The notes beneath the pieces were generated by a model that searched no databases, was not told where the DNA came from, and saw only the letters and a program-made list of their open reading frames with translations. Of a DNA stretch of 64,000 bases, positions 1-8,775 are shown one piece after another. Both the position numbers and the translations under genes were made by a program. The DNA comes from Paenactinomyces guangxiensis (GTDB lineage Bacteria; Bacillota; Bacilli; Thermoactinomycetales; Thermoactinomycetaceae), in NCBI RefSeq assembly GCF_016055185.1, contig NZ_JAECVR010000001.1, positions 198,345 through 262,344 on the forward strand. The letters run 5' to 3'. Every line of letters starts with the position of its first letter. Positions within the stretch are counted from its first letter, which is position 1.

Positions 1-108
1 TATGGTACAAGCGATCTTTGGGATCGAATCGGCACAGGCCAATACATCTCCGATACTTACGTGTATACAGGTTCGGATGGGCAGGTTGCTCCAACTTGTT
101 CACCTTAA
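1..108 (+). CDS. C-terminal end of a secreted SH3-like domain protein (partial)
   Basis: The first 35 codons are open from the window edge and end at TAA (106-108). They read WDRIGTGQYISDTYVYTG followed by a Cys-containing tail VAPTC. This pattern is common in the bacterial SH3-like C-terminal domains of secreted peptidases and cell-wall hydrolases of actinomycetes and thermoactinomycetes. Nothing upstream is visible, so the catalytic part is unknown. A strong terminator follows at 171-239. Confidence 0.55.
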   Translation, partial: YGTSDLWDRIGTGQYISDTYVYTGSDGQVAPTCSP

Positions 109-170
109 TATGATCCAAAGGTAGATTGTTGACAATATAATTTATATTTTGAATACAATGGGGCTATTGT

Positions 171-239
171 AAAAAATCCATCTCGGTTGAGTGAGCGGGT
201 TCTCACCTCTCATTCTGTGCTGGAGATGGATTTTTTGTT
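171..239 (+). terminator. Rho-independent terminator
   Basis: A 14-bp stem AAAAAATCCATCTC / GAGATGGATTTTTT encloses a loop that itself holds GTGAG/CTCAC. A T-rich tract follows. It ends the gene entering from the left edge. Confidence 0.8.
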
Positions 240-254
240 TTTTTATCAAGTAGA

Positions 255-280
255 CAAAAAACCCGGCGAACCGGGTGTTT
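255..280 (-). terminator. Terminator of the Crp/Fnr-type gene
   Basis: ACCCGG-CGAA-CCGGGT (261-276) has a tetraloop and, read on the minus strand, is followed by TTTTTT. It lies 20 bases beyond the stop codon of the regulator gene. Confidence 0.8.
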
Positions 281-295
281 ACGTGATATTCGATG

Positions 296-898
296 TTATC
301 CAGATACCATCACATCGGACAATTGGAGGTAGCGCTTCCCCCGTATGTATAGATATTTGACTTTCTTTTCTTTTTCCAATTGCTTAATATGCCTTGTAAT
401 CGTAGCTCTTGTAGATAAGATTGCACAGGCAATCTCCTCATGAGTAATAGGTACAGTTAAGACTACATCATCATTTTTACTCTTCTTACTATATTGTTTA
501 GACAGGTAGATTAATAGATTAATCAAACGATCTTTCACATACTTTAACCTCTGAATAGAGGTGAGCTCTTGAGAACGAGCAGAAAAATCTCTTAATTTCT
601 GTAATATCTCTAAAGTAAGTTTTTGTTGATGAATTTGCTCCCAGTCTAGCATACAGATCTCTGCATGTTCATTGGTACGGAATTCATAAACATTAAATTG
701 ACAAGCAGCAACTTCTACAACATGCCCCTCTTTTAAAATGTCGATTAATACTTGACTCCCGTCAGATAAAAGCTCCCATAGATAAACGATCCCTTCTTTT
801 ACAATATAGACTTTATCATGATGCAGAGAGATAATTTCTCCTGATCGGAGAAGCTTGCTATGAAAACAATGAATTTGATTAAAAAGCTGTTGATTCAT
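296..898 (-). CDS. Crp/Fnr family transcriptional regulator
   Basis: A protein of 200 residues when started at the ATG at 898, which has GGAGG eight bases upstream. A start at 925 lacks a ribosome site. The N-terminal half has the cyclic-nucleotide-binding beta-roll pattern (GEIISL, VYIVKEGIVYLW, DGSQVLIDILKEGHVVE). A long helix and a C-terminal winged helix follow, with the recognition helix around STRATITRHIKQLEKEKKV. The Fnr-type N-terminal cysteine cluster is absent, so an iron-sulphur oxygen sensor is unlikely. The basic-residue pattern does not identify a ligand. It stands alone with its own terminator. Family call is firm; effector and targets are unknown. Confidence 0.85.
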   Translation of the reverse strand: MNQQLFNQIHCFHSKLLRSGEIISLHHDKVYIVKEGIVYLWELLSDGSQVLIDILKEGHVVEVAACQFNVYEFRTNEHAEICMLDWEQIHQQKLTLEILQKLRDFSARSQELTSIQRLKYVKDRLINLLIYLSKQYSKKSKNDDVVLTVPITHEEIACAILSTRATITRHIKQLEKEKKVKYLYIRGKRYLQLSDVMVSG

Positions 899-1646
899 TG
901 TTATTCCTCCATCATTCAATCCCACTCTGATACACTTCTTGAACCCATTGAAACAGACATATTAAAGAAGAAGGATCGTGCCGTGGAGGCGCGTGACTAT
1001 AAAAGAAAGGAATTGGTCTTGTTTGTACCTTCCTTTCCGATTAAACGTACATTAAAAATTTTGAAGCAAATCCATTTAATCCTGCATCGCAAGTCTACTG
1101 TGAAAACGTTTGCGAATCAACATGATGAAAAATCTGCCAACGCCTGCAACTCTGAAAATAACAACATGGGATTTGCCCAATATTCAAACAAAAGATGACT
1201 AAAATAATGGCATAATCATACGTACATCATATGTAGATGGATGGGAGGGTCAGACTCCCAAGATAAGCTTATGTTACTACATCCAAACATGAACCACCTA
1301 CCTTAAATCGTTGAGAAACAGCTCCTTCACGGGGGGCTCTGAGCTTGAGACAAGTTCAGGAAACTTTACACCGATTCTTAGGGGAAGTCTCCGTAAGGCT
1401 AACCTAGCCGAACATATGACCCCCTCCTTAGGCCATATCGATCTGTATGTGGCCCCAACTGTTATAAACTGTCTTATTTATATTTTATAAATAGATTGTT
1501 TCAGGAAAATAAACACTTGTTTCTAAATTGTAAATTCAAAGAGAGAACGAGAATTCGAAGACCTTATATCTATTTAGATCAACTTATTAATTTAAATAAA
1601 AGCCATCGATCAATCGAACAGTGAATTTTAAACGTAAAACAAAAAT
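899..1646. other. Non-coding stretch with a degraded coding fragment
   Basis: No intact gene is supported. On the minus strand about 55 open codons (roughly 1455-1290) end in KFPELVSSSEPPVKELFLN and a stop. The underlying DNA (CAAGCTCAGAGCCCCC, then GGTAGGTGGTTCATG) resembles the 3' end and right terminus of IS200/IS605-type tnpB elements. No upstream tnpB sequence remains. I read it as a possible insertion-sequence scar, at low confidence. The rest is AT-rich and shows nothing recognisable. Confidence 0.3.
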
Positions 1647-1687
1647 AAATAAGACTGTTAACCGAAATACAGTTAACAGTCTTATTT
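1647..1687. terminator. Bidirectional terminator after mtaB
   Basis: A perfect 16-bp inverted repeat AAATAAGACTGTTAAC around a 9-base loop has A/T tracts on both sides. It lies 15 bases beyond the mtaB stop on the minus strand. Confidence 0.85.
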
Positions 1688-1701
1688 TATCATAATCGCC
1701 A

Positions 1702-3045
1702 TTACACGGCAGCGGGGCTCGGAACATCATCAATCACGCGGACAAAGGTGCCCCGGCAATACTCGGAACCTGCTTTGTCAATGCGAACACGGCATACTTT
1801 ACCAACCAGCTCTTCATTGGCAGGGAAGATCACTTGCAGGTAATTGTCAGAGTAACCCATGTACAATCCGCTCTGCGGGTCTTCTTTGTACGGACGCTCA
1901 GGAATCACTTCCAGAACATCACCGACAAACTTCTCAGCATACTGATAGGACAAATGATTAGAAAGTTCAATCATGCGCTTGACCCTTTCATGTTTCACTT
2001 CTTCCGGAACCTGATCGGTCATGCGGGCAGCCGGAGTTCCTGTCCGTTTGGAGTAAGGGAATACATGCAACTGGTACATCTTCAATCCCTCGATCAAACG
2101 GTAGCCGTTCTCAAACTGCTCATCTGTTTCACCTGGGAAACCAACGATCACATCTGTTGTAATAGCCACATTTGGCATCGCCTCATGCAAACGCATGATT
2201 TTTTCTTTGTACTCAGCTACTGTATATTTGCGGCGCATCCGTTTGAGGACGGTGTCATCGCCGGCCTGGAGAGGAATGTGCAAATGGCGGCACATTTTTT
2301 TAGAGGCGTTGAGCACTTCAATCACACGTTCATCAATCTGGCTTGCCTCAATTGAGCTGATGCGGATACGTTTCAGGCCTTCCACCTTGTCCAGATCCCA
2401 CAGGAGATCGGCCAGTTTGTAGTTTTCAAAGTCTTCGCCGTAACCACCCGTATGAATTCCGGTCAGCACAATCTCTTTATACCCGGCTTCCACGAGCTGG
2501 CGTGCCTGATTCAAGACACTTTCCGGTTTACGGCTGCGGGACAGTCCTTTTGCCCAGGGGATGATGCAGAAGGTACAGAAGTTGTTGCAGCCTTCCTGAA
2601 TTTTGAGAGAGGCGCGTGTGCGTTCCGAGAAAGCCGGCACATCCAGCTCTTCAAATTCACGCTGCTTCATAATGTTTCCAACAGCGTTGATCGGTTGGCG
2701 TTCCCGGCGGAACTGTTCCACATAATCAAGCAATTTGTCACGTCCCTGGGTACCGATCACGATATCCACACCCGGGATTGCAGCCACTTCTCCCGGGGAT
2801 GTCTGGGCATAGCATCCCGTTACCGCTATAACCGCGTCCGGATTTTTACGAATCGCCCGCCGGATCACCTGGCGGCTTTTTTTATCCCCAGTGTTGGTTA
2901 CCGTACAGGTATTGATCAGGTAAACATCCGCTTTCTCTTCAAAATCAACCCGTTGGTAACCCGCTTTTTTAAACATTTGCCACATCGCTTCTGTTTCATA
3001 AGCATTTACTTTGCAACCCAGGGTATGAAAAGAAACAGTTCTCAT
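1702..3045 (-). CDS. mtaB: tRNA t6A37 methylthiotransferase MtaB
   Basis: A radical-SAM enzyme of 447 residues that adds a methylthio group to N6-threonylcarbamoyladenosine at tRNA position 37 (B. subtilis YqeV). The N-terminal MTTase domain starts VSFHTLGCKVNAYETE with conserved Cys, and LINTCTVTNTGDKKSR and VTGCYAQ follow. The radical-SAM cluster CNNFCTFC lies near residue 153. The TRAM-like end runs from about 375. Length matches the family. It overlaps the rsmE stop by four bases (ATGA), as expected for the last gene of the dnaK-prmA-rsmE-mtaB operon. Confidence 0.95.
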   Translation of the reverse strand: MRTVSFHTLGCKVNAYETEAMWQMFKKAGYQRVDFEEKADVYLINTCTVTNTGDKKSRQVIRRAIRKNPDAVIAVTGCYAQTSPGEVAAIPGVDIVIGTQGRDKLLDYVEQFRRERQPINAVGNIMKQREFEELDVPAFSERTRASLKIQEGCNNFCTFCIIPWAKGLSRSRKPESVLNQARQLVEAGYKEIVLTGIHTGGYGEDFENYKLADLLWDLDKVEGLKRIRISSIEASQIDERVIEVLNASKKMCRHLHIPLQAGDDTVLKRMRRKYTVAEYKEKIMRLHEAMPNVAITTDVIVGFPGETDEQFENGYRLIEGLKMYQLHVFPYSKRTGTPAARMTDQVPEEVKHERVKRMIELSNHLSYQYAEKFVGDVLEVIPERPYKEDPQSGLYMGYSDNYLQVIFPANEELVGKVCRVRIDKAGSEYCRGTFVRVIDDVPSPAAV

Positions 3046-3788
3046 TTCGTTTCACCTCCTAAATCATTTCGTGCAAACAATATACAAGACAAAGCTGCCA
3101 GCGAAGCTGTTTCCGTACGAAGAATGCGTGATCCCAGGGTGACGGGAATCGCCCCTGCACGCTGAGCCCCGGCAACTTCCGACTCCGTAAACCCTCCCTC
3201 CGGTCCGATGATGAGAAGGATCTGCTTGGAGGAAATTTGCGCCAAGCTTTTGGCAAGGGGAACTCCGCCCTTTTCATAAGCAATCAAAGCCTCTTCAGTA
3301 CGGTGGATTTCCTCGAGCAGTCCGGTCCAGCTGACGGGACTGGCTACCTCGGGAATAAAACCGCGATGGGCCTGTTCAGCCGCTTCCTTGACAATCCGCT
3401 GCCAGCGTTCACGCTTCTTCGCCGCTTTGCGGGCATCTATCTTAACAATTGTACGTTCTGATACAAAGGGTAGAAAACGGACAGCACCAATCTCTGTCCC
3501 TTTTTGTAAAATCCATTCCAATTTATCCCCTTTTGGCAATGACTGGGCAATCGTCACTTTTGTCTCCGGCTCACCCAGCGAAGAGGATTTGTCTATCACC
3601 CGGCACAAAACAGCTGCCGGATCGATCTCTATAATCTCAGCGAGATAATCATTTCCCCGGCCATCACAACAGACCAGCTGATCTCCCGGACGGCTTCTCA
3701 TCACATTTTTGATGTGGTGCACATCTTCGCCGCTAATCCGGATCCGGTCCCGGTCCCTTTGTTCGGGGGAGATAAAATAGCGTTGCAT
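3042..3788 (-). CDS. rsmE: 16S rRNA m3U1498 methyltransferase RsmE
   Basis: A SPOUT-class methyltransferase of 248 residues that methylates U1498 of 16S rRNA. The N-terminal PUA-like part (MQRYFISPEQ, DVHHIKNVMRSRPGDQLVCCDGRG) is followed by the knotted SAM-binding C-terminus with IGPEGGFTESEV and LGSRILRTETA. Length is normal. It sits between prmA (17 bases upstream) and mtaB (4-base overlap), the usual Bacillus arrangement. Confidence 0.95.
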   Translation of the reverse strand: MQRYFISPEQRDRDRIRISGEDVHHIKNVMRSRPGDQLVCCDGRGNDYLAEIIEIDPAAVLCRVIDKSSSLGEPETKVTIAQSLPKGDKLEWILQKGTEIGAVRFLPFVSERTIVKIDARKAAKKRERWQRIVKEAAEQAHRGFIPEVASPVSWTGLLEEIHRTEEALIAYEKGGVPLAKSLAQISSKQILLIIGPEGGFTESEVAGAQRAGAIPVTLGSRILRTETASLAALSCILFARNDLGGETK

Positions 3789-3805
3789 TGGACACTCCTA
3801 TCAGT

Positions 3806-4750
3806 TTACCATTTTTTTGCGGCAATTGCCACCCAGCCTTCATGGTGAATGGTTTCCAGCACCTCAAGACCGAACTCTTGCAGGGATTGAATCACCTGGT
3901 CAGCCTTTTCCTCTATAATCCCCGATGCGATGAAAATCCCTCCCGGAACGAGAACCCGTGGGAGTTCAAAGACAAAGAGCAAGATAATTTCTGCGAGGAT
4001 ATTGGCCACGACACACTCCGCAGTATCTGAGACGCCTCTCAGCAGGTCTCCTTCACGGGCCGTGACAACACCTTGCATGTTATTTAGTTTCACGTTTTTT
4101 TCTGTGTTTTTAACAGCAAGAGGATCTAAATCAAGAGCCAGTACACTTTCAGCTCCCAGTTTAGCCGCAGTAATACTCAAAATTCCGCTCCCGCTGCCGA
4201 CATCTATTACACGCATGCCCGGTGTCAAATACTTTTCCAACAATCTCATGCTGAGAACGGTCGTAGGGTGGGTCCCCGTTCCAAATGCCATCCCCGGGTC
4301 GAGTTCAATCACCTTTTCCCAGTCGGACTCGGGTACATACTCTTCCCAGATCGGCTTCACGGTTAATCTCTCTGATACCCGCACCGGTTTATAATAGTTC
4401 TTCCACTCGCTGGCCCAGGACTCTTCGTTAACCGTTTTGGCTTCAACGGTGGCCGGTCCGGGATGGATACCAAACTCGTTAAGCTGTTGCACCCTGCTCC
4501 TCACTTGCTTGAGCAAGGTGTCTACATCTGTTAATTCAAACTCGGGCAGATATGCTTTAATCTTCACTCCCTGTTCAGGGTAATCCGCTTTGGACAGTTC
4601 AATAACCTCTCCGTAGCTGGTTTCCCACTGGCGTTCAAGAACTTCGGGGTCCTCGATGGCCACACCATCTGCCCCCAATTCCTGAAGAAGATTACTGACA
4701 GCTTCGACGGCCTCCCGGCTTGTATGCACACTTAATTCAACCCAGTTCAA
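3806..4750 (-). CDS. prmA: Ribosomal protein L11 methyltransferase PrmA
   Basis: A class-I SAM methyltransferase of 314 residues that trimethylates ribosomal protein L11. The N-terminal substrate-recognition domain starts MNWVELSVHTSREAVEAVSN. The SAM site is VIDVGSGSGILSITAAKLGA, preceded by the family motif GMAFGTGTHPTT and followed by VVANILAEIIL. It is separated from dnaJ by a hairpin at 4772-4794, so part of its transcription may depend on read-through. Confidence 0.95.
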   Translation of the reverse strand: MNWVELSVHTSREAVEAVSNLLQELGADGVAIEDPEVLERQWETSYGEVIELSKADYPEQGVKIKAYLPEFELTDVDTLLKQVRSRVQQLNEFGIHPGPATVEAKTVNEESWASEWKNYYKPVRVSERLTVKPIWEEYVPESDWEKVIELDPGMAFGTGTHPTTVLSMRLLEKYLTPGMRVIDVGSGSGILSITAAKLGAESVLALDLDPLAVKNTEKNVKLNNMQGVVTAREGDLLRGVSDTAECVVANILAEIILLFVFELPRVLVPGGIFIASGIIEEKADQVIQSLQEFGLEVLETIHHEGWVAIAAKKW

Positions 4751-4771
4751 ATTCGTCCTCCTTCAAAATAG

Positions 4772-4794
4772 ACAAAAACGGGCTGACTGCCCGT
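4772..4794 (-). terminator. Hairpin between dnaJ and prmA
   Basis: ACGGGC-TGACT-GCCCGT, followed on the minus strand by TTTTT. A short partial terminator that could lower prmA-rsmE-mtaB expression relative to the chaperone genes. A weaker GGGGA/TCCCC repeat lies nearer dnaJ at about 4917-4930. Confidence 0.55.
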
Positions 4795-4942
4795 TTGTTG
4801 CTTGTTGACAAAATTTTCTTTAAGGGGAGGGAATTGGGGCTTGCTTCCGGATAGTTTGTCCCATCAGGCCGCTGCGCCAACTAACGCTCCCCATTATGCT
4901 TGTCATCCATGTTAAACGGGGAATCTCCCCATCCGGTTATTT

Positions 4943-6064
4943 TTAATCGCCTCGAAATGCTTTTTTCATTTTATCAAAGAAATTACTATTTTGTTCATTA
5001 ATGTATTCTCCACAGAGACGATTAAAATCCCGTAATGCTTGTTTTTGTTCTTCTGTGAGCTTGGTTGGGGTGACAACGCGAACTTTGACGCGTAAATCTC
5101 CCTCTCCAAATCCACGCAAACGGGGAACCCCTTTTCCTTGCATTCGGAATTCTGTACCTGTCTGAGTACCGGCAGGAATTTTTAATCTTGCCCGCCCATT
5201 CAAGGTAGGAACGATTACCTCGTCCCCCAGGGCAGCCTGGGCAAAAGTGATCGGCAACTCACAGGTAAGGTCATCTCCATCCCGTTTGAAGAAATCATGT
5301 TGTTTCACCAGAAGGGTAATGTATAAATCCCCGGGAGGACCGCCGTTGATTCCCGGCTCTCCTTCTCCGCTGACTCGCAGCTGTGCCCCTTCATGGATTC
5401 CGGGAGGAATTTTTACATTGATCTTTTTCTTCCGCTTTATCTTACCAGAACCTCGACAATTGGAGCATTTCTCCCTGATCACTTTGCCTGTTCCCTGACA
5501 AGCATTACAAACCCGGCGATTAACAATTCTGCCAAACGGAGTATTTTGTACCACTTCCGCTTGCCCGCTACCTTGGCAGACAGAACAGGTTTCCGGATGT
5601 GTTCCCGGCTTTGCACCGCTGCCATGGCAGGTATCACAGGTTTCTGTACGCGGGATCACTACATCTACGTTTTTGCCAAAAACAGCATCTTTAAACTCAA
5701 TTTGCAAACGGTATTCAAGATCTGCTCCCTGACGCGGAGAGTTTGGGTTGTTACGCCGCCCACCACCAAAGAACATATCGAAAATATCCCCAAAACCGAA
5801 GTCCTGGCCTCCAAAACCGGCTCCGGTTCCGCCAAAGCCGCCACTGGGGTCGGCATGTCCAAATTGATCATAGTGAGCTTTCTTCTGGGGGTCACCTAGC
5901 ACCTCATAGGCTTCTTTTACTTCCTTAAACTTCTTTTCAGCGTCAGCCTCTTTGTTGACATCCGGATGATACTTGCGGGCAAGCTTCCGGTAAGCTTTGC
6001 GAATCTCATCATCTGAAGCGTTACGTCCAACGCCCAATACCTCATAATAGTCGCGTTTGCTCAC
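4943..6064 (-). CDS. dnaJ: Chaperone protein DnaJ
   Basis: Hsp40 co-chaperone that stimulates DnaK ATPase and delivers substrates. It has the J-domain with HPD ([12 protein letters not shown]), a G/F-rich linker ([12 protein letters not shown]), four CxxCxGxG zinc repeats ([32 protein letters not shown]) and the C-terminal substrate domain. I place the start at the GTG at 6064 (VSKRDYYEV) because AGGAGG precedes it by about seven bases. The ATG at 6085 would put that site inside the gene. About 373 residues, normal for type-I DnaJ. Confidence 0.95.
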   Translation of the reverse strand: MSKRDYYEVLGVGRNASDDEIRKAYRKLARKYHPDVNKEADAEKKFKEVKEAYEVLGDPQKKAHYDQFGHADPSGGFGGTGAGFGGQDFGFGDIFDMFFGGGRRNNPNSPRQGADLEYRLQIEFKDAVFGKNVDVVIPRTETCDTCHGSGAKPGTHPETCSVCQGSGQAEVVQNTPFGRIVNRRVCNACQGTGKVIREKCSNCRGSGKIKRKKKINVKIPPGIHEGAQLRVSGEGEPGINGGPPGDLYITLLVKQHDFFKRDGDDLTCELPITFAQAALGDEVIVPTLNGRARLKIPAGTQTGTEFRMQGKGVPRLRGFGEGDLRVKVRVVTPTKLTEEQKQALRDFNRLCGEYINEQNSNFFDKMKKAFRGD

Positions 6065-6209
6065 ATGATCACCTCCTCTATCCATCCCCTGTAAAATGTT
6101 TTGTCTAATGAGTGAAGATTCATTCCTTCATAAAAAAGAGAAAGTCAAGCCAAGGCAGAGCCTCGACATTGACTTCCAAGTCGAGGAGATCTCTTTCCCC
6201 TTCTCCTCA

Positions 6210-8054
6210 TTATTTCTCTTCTTTTACTTCCTCATATTCTGCATCTACCACATTATCGTCCTTTTTGTCCTTGGCTTGGGACGTATCTGAATCTGCACCC
6301 TGTGTAGCCTGGGCTTCCTGTTGCATTTTTTCATACAGTTTTACAGACAGTTGTTGTACCACCTGTTCAAGCTCTTCGGTCGCTTTTTTGATCGCCTCAT
6401 CATCGTTTGATTCCAGCGCTTTTTTCAGCTCATCCCGCGCATTGTGGGCTTTATCCACATCAGCGGCGTCTACTTTGTCACCCAGGTCTTTGATTGTTTT
6501 CTCAGTGGTGAAGATCAGCTGATCTGCCTTATTTCGAAGCTCCACTTGTTCTTTACGTTTTTTATCCTCGTCAGCGTGCAATTCAGCGTCGCGAACCATT
6601 CTTTCAATTTCTTCATCGCTCAAGCCACTGGAGGATTGGATCGTAATGGCCTGACTCTTGCCGGTTGCCTTATCTTTGGCAGATACGTTGACAATCCCGT
6701 TCGCATCGATTTTGAACGTCACTTCAATTTGCGGAAGACCGCGCGGTGCCGGTGGGATATCAGTCAACTGGAAGCGGCCCAGGGTTTTGTTGTCAGCAGC
6801 CATCTGGCGCTCACCCTGCAGGACATGAATGTCTACGGTTGTCTGGTTATCAGCTGCCGTGGAGAAGATTTGCGATTTATCAGTCGGGATTGCTGTGTTG
6901 CGCTCAATAATCTTGGTAAATACTCCACCGAGGGTTTCAATTCCCAGAGATAGCGGAGTTACATCAACCAGGACCACATCTTTGACATCCCCGGCGATAA
7001 TGCCTCCTTGAATCGCTGCACCCATTGATACAACTTCATCCGGGTTAACGCCTTTGCTTGGTTCTTTGCCGATCAGCTTTTTAATCGCTTCCTGTACAGC
7101 CGGAATCCGCGTGGAACCGCCAACCAGTACGACTTTGTCGATATCGCTCGGGCTTAAATTTGCATCGCGAAGAGCCTGACGGGTGGGTCCCAAGGTGCGT
7201 TCAATCAGGTCACTGCTCAACTCTTCAAATTTTGCACGGGTTAAAGTTACCTCCAGATGCTTAGGACCGGTAGCATCTGCTGTTAAAAACGGCAGAGAGA
7301 TCGTTGTGGTCAAAACACCGGACAGGTCTTTTTTCGCTTTTTCAGCTGCATCTTTAAGGCGTTGCATCGCCATGTTGTCATGGATGAGATCAATACCATT
7401 TTCCTTTTTAAATTCTTGAACCAGGTAATCGATAATCACCTGATCAAAGTCATCCCCGCCCAGTTTGTTGTCACCACTGGTGGCGATCACCTGGAAGAAT
7501 CCTTCATCCATTTCCAGAATGGAAACGTCAAAGGTTCCTCCACCAAGGTCAAATACAAGGATTTTCTGTTCTTCATTTTTCTCTAAACCGTAAGCAAGAG
7601 CCGCCGCTGTCGGTTCATTAATAATCCGCAAAACTTCAAGACCAGCGATTTTACCTGCGTCTTTAGTTGCCTGACGCTGGCTGTCGTTGAAGTAAGCCGG
7701 TACAGTAATCACTGCCTGGGTTACTTTTTCTCCAAGATAGGCTTCTGCATCCGACTTCAGCTTTTGCAGAATCATGGCTGAGATTTCTTGTGGGGTGTAT
7801 TCTTTGCCATCGATTTTCACTTTATGGTCGGTTCCCATATAGCGTTTGATTGAGATAATCGTTTTGTCAGGGTTGGTGATTGCCTGGCGTTTTGCTGCTT
7901 CACCTACAAGGCGTTCTCCTGTTTTTGAAAAGCCAACCACAGACGGGGTGGTACGTCCACCTTCTGCATTAGGGATAACAACAGCTTCATTTCCTTCCAT
8001 ATATGCTACACATGAATTAGTTGTTCCAAGGTCAATCCCAATCACTTTACTCAT
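6210..8054 (-). CDS. dnaK: Chaperone protein DnaK (Hsp70)
   Basis: ATP-dependent Hsp70 of 614 residues. The start is [17 protein letters not shown]. Family signatures include [27 protein letters not shown] and the linker [14 protein letters not shown]. The substrate-binding domain is followed by a helical lid and an acidic tail. Length and domain order are those of Gram-positive DnaK. It is in the CIRCE-controlled cluster, with grpE 46 bases upstream and dnaJ downstream. Confidence 0.97.
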   Translation of the reverse strand: MSKVIGIDLGTTNSCVAYMEGNEAVVIPNAEGGRTTPSVVGFSKTGERLVGEAAKRQAITNPDKTIISIKRYMGTDHKVKIDGKEYTPQEISAMILQKLKSDAEAYLGEKVTQAVITVPAYFNDSQRQATKDAGKIAGLEVLRIINEPTAAALAYGLEKNEEQKILVFDLGGGTFDVSILEMDEGFFQVIATSGDNKLGGDDFDQVIIDYLVQEFKKENGIDLIHDNMAMQRLKDAAEKAKKDLSGVLTTTISLPFLTADATGPKHLEVTLTRAKFEELSSDLIERTLGPTRQALRDANLSPSDIDKVVLVGGSTRIPAVQEAIKKLIGKEPSKGVNPDEVVSMGAAIQGGIIAGDVKDVVLVDVTPLSLGIETLGGVFTKIIERNTAIPTDKSQIFSTAADNQTTVDIHVLQGERQMAADNKTLGRFQLTDIPPAPRGLPQIEVTFKIDANGIVNVSAKDKATGKSQAITIQSSSGLSDEEIERMVRDAELHADEDKKRKEQVELRNKADQLIFTTEKTIKDLGDKVDAADVDKAHNARDELKKALESNDDEAIKKATEELEQVVQQLSVKLYEKMQQEAQATQGADSDTSQAKDKKDDNVVDAEYEEVKEEK

Positions 8055-8100
8055 ATCACATGCTACCTCCTACATCCAATCACGAAGTTAGTATATCAAA

Positions 8101-8757
8101 TTAACTGCTTACTTTAACCATTGATGGGCGAATCACGCGATCCTGATAACGATAACCAGTCTGTAACTCTTCTACTACAATACCAGGTTCGTGTTGATCG
8201 CTTTCCACCTGCATGACTGCATTGTGCTGATGCGGATCAAAGGGTTTGCCTTCTGCTTCAATCATCGTCAGTCCTGCTTGAGACAACACATTGAGAAACT
8301 GGCGGTAAACCATCTCCACACCTTCCTGGAGACCCCGGAAATCATTGTTTTGATCAGCAGCCTCCAATGCGCGCTCAAAATTATCCAGGACTGGCAACAA
8401 TGATTCCAGCAAAGGGACAACAGCAAACTTAAGAGCATCTTCTTTCTCTTTACGGGCCCGGCGGCGGACATTTTCCAAATCCGCATGAGCACGAAGAAGT
8501 TGTTGATGGTTTTCCTCAGCTTGCTTTTGTAATTGCTCTGCAAGCCCTTTATACTGATCCAGCTGCTTCTGTAGTTTATCCATTTCCGTCAGGTCATTTT
8601 CTCCGGAAGGGGCTTCATCTTCATGAAAAGCTTCCTCTTTCATATGTAAGGAATTGAGATCAAGCTCCTCCGGATTCCCTTTATTCATTTCGGGATACTC
8701 TTCTTGATCGGAATTTTTGCTCCGTAGATGCTGGAACTCTTGGTTTTCAGTATCCAT
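8101..8757 (-). CDS. grpE: Nucleotide exchange factor GrpE
   Basis: 218-residue exchange factor that releases ADP from DnaK. The N-terminal about 65 residues are acidic and probably disordered. A coiled coil follows (LQKQLDQYKGLAEQLQKQAEE), then the conserved RRRARKEKEDALKFA. The beta-wing contains EGKPFDPHQHNAVM and ends in RVIRPSMVKVSS. It is 18 bases downstream of the chaperonin gene, so the two are probably cotranscribed. Confidence 0.95.
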   Translation of the reverse strand: MDTENQEFQHLRSKNSDQEEYPEMNKGNPEELDLNSLHMKEEAFHEDEAPSGENDLTEMDKLQKQLDQYKGLAEQLQKQAEENHQQLLRAHADLENVRRRARKEKEDALKFAVVPLLESLLPVLDNFERALEAADQNNDFRGLQEGVEMVYRQFLNVLSQAGLTMIEAEGKPFDPHQHNAVMQVESDQHEPGIVVEELQTGYRYQDRVIRPSMVKVSS

Positions 8758-8775
8758 ATCGGATCCTCCTAAGTT

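Noticed and set aside
860-1198. 112-codon plus-strand frame
   Set aside because: It overlaps the Crp/Fnr gene start, has no ribosome site and reads as low-complexity; not coding in my view.
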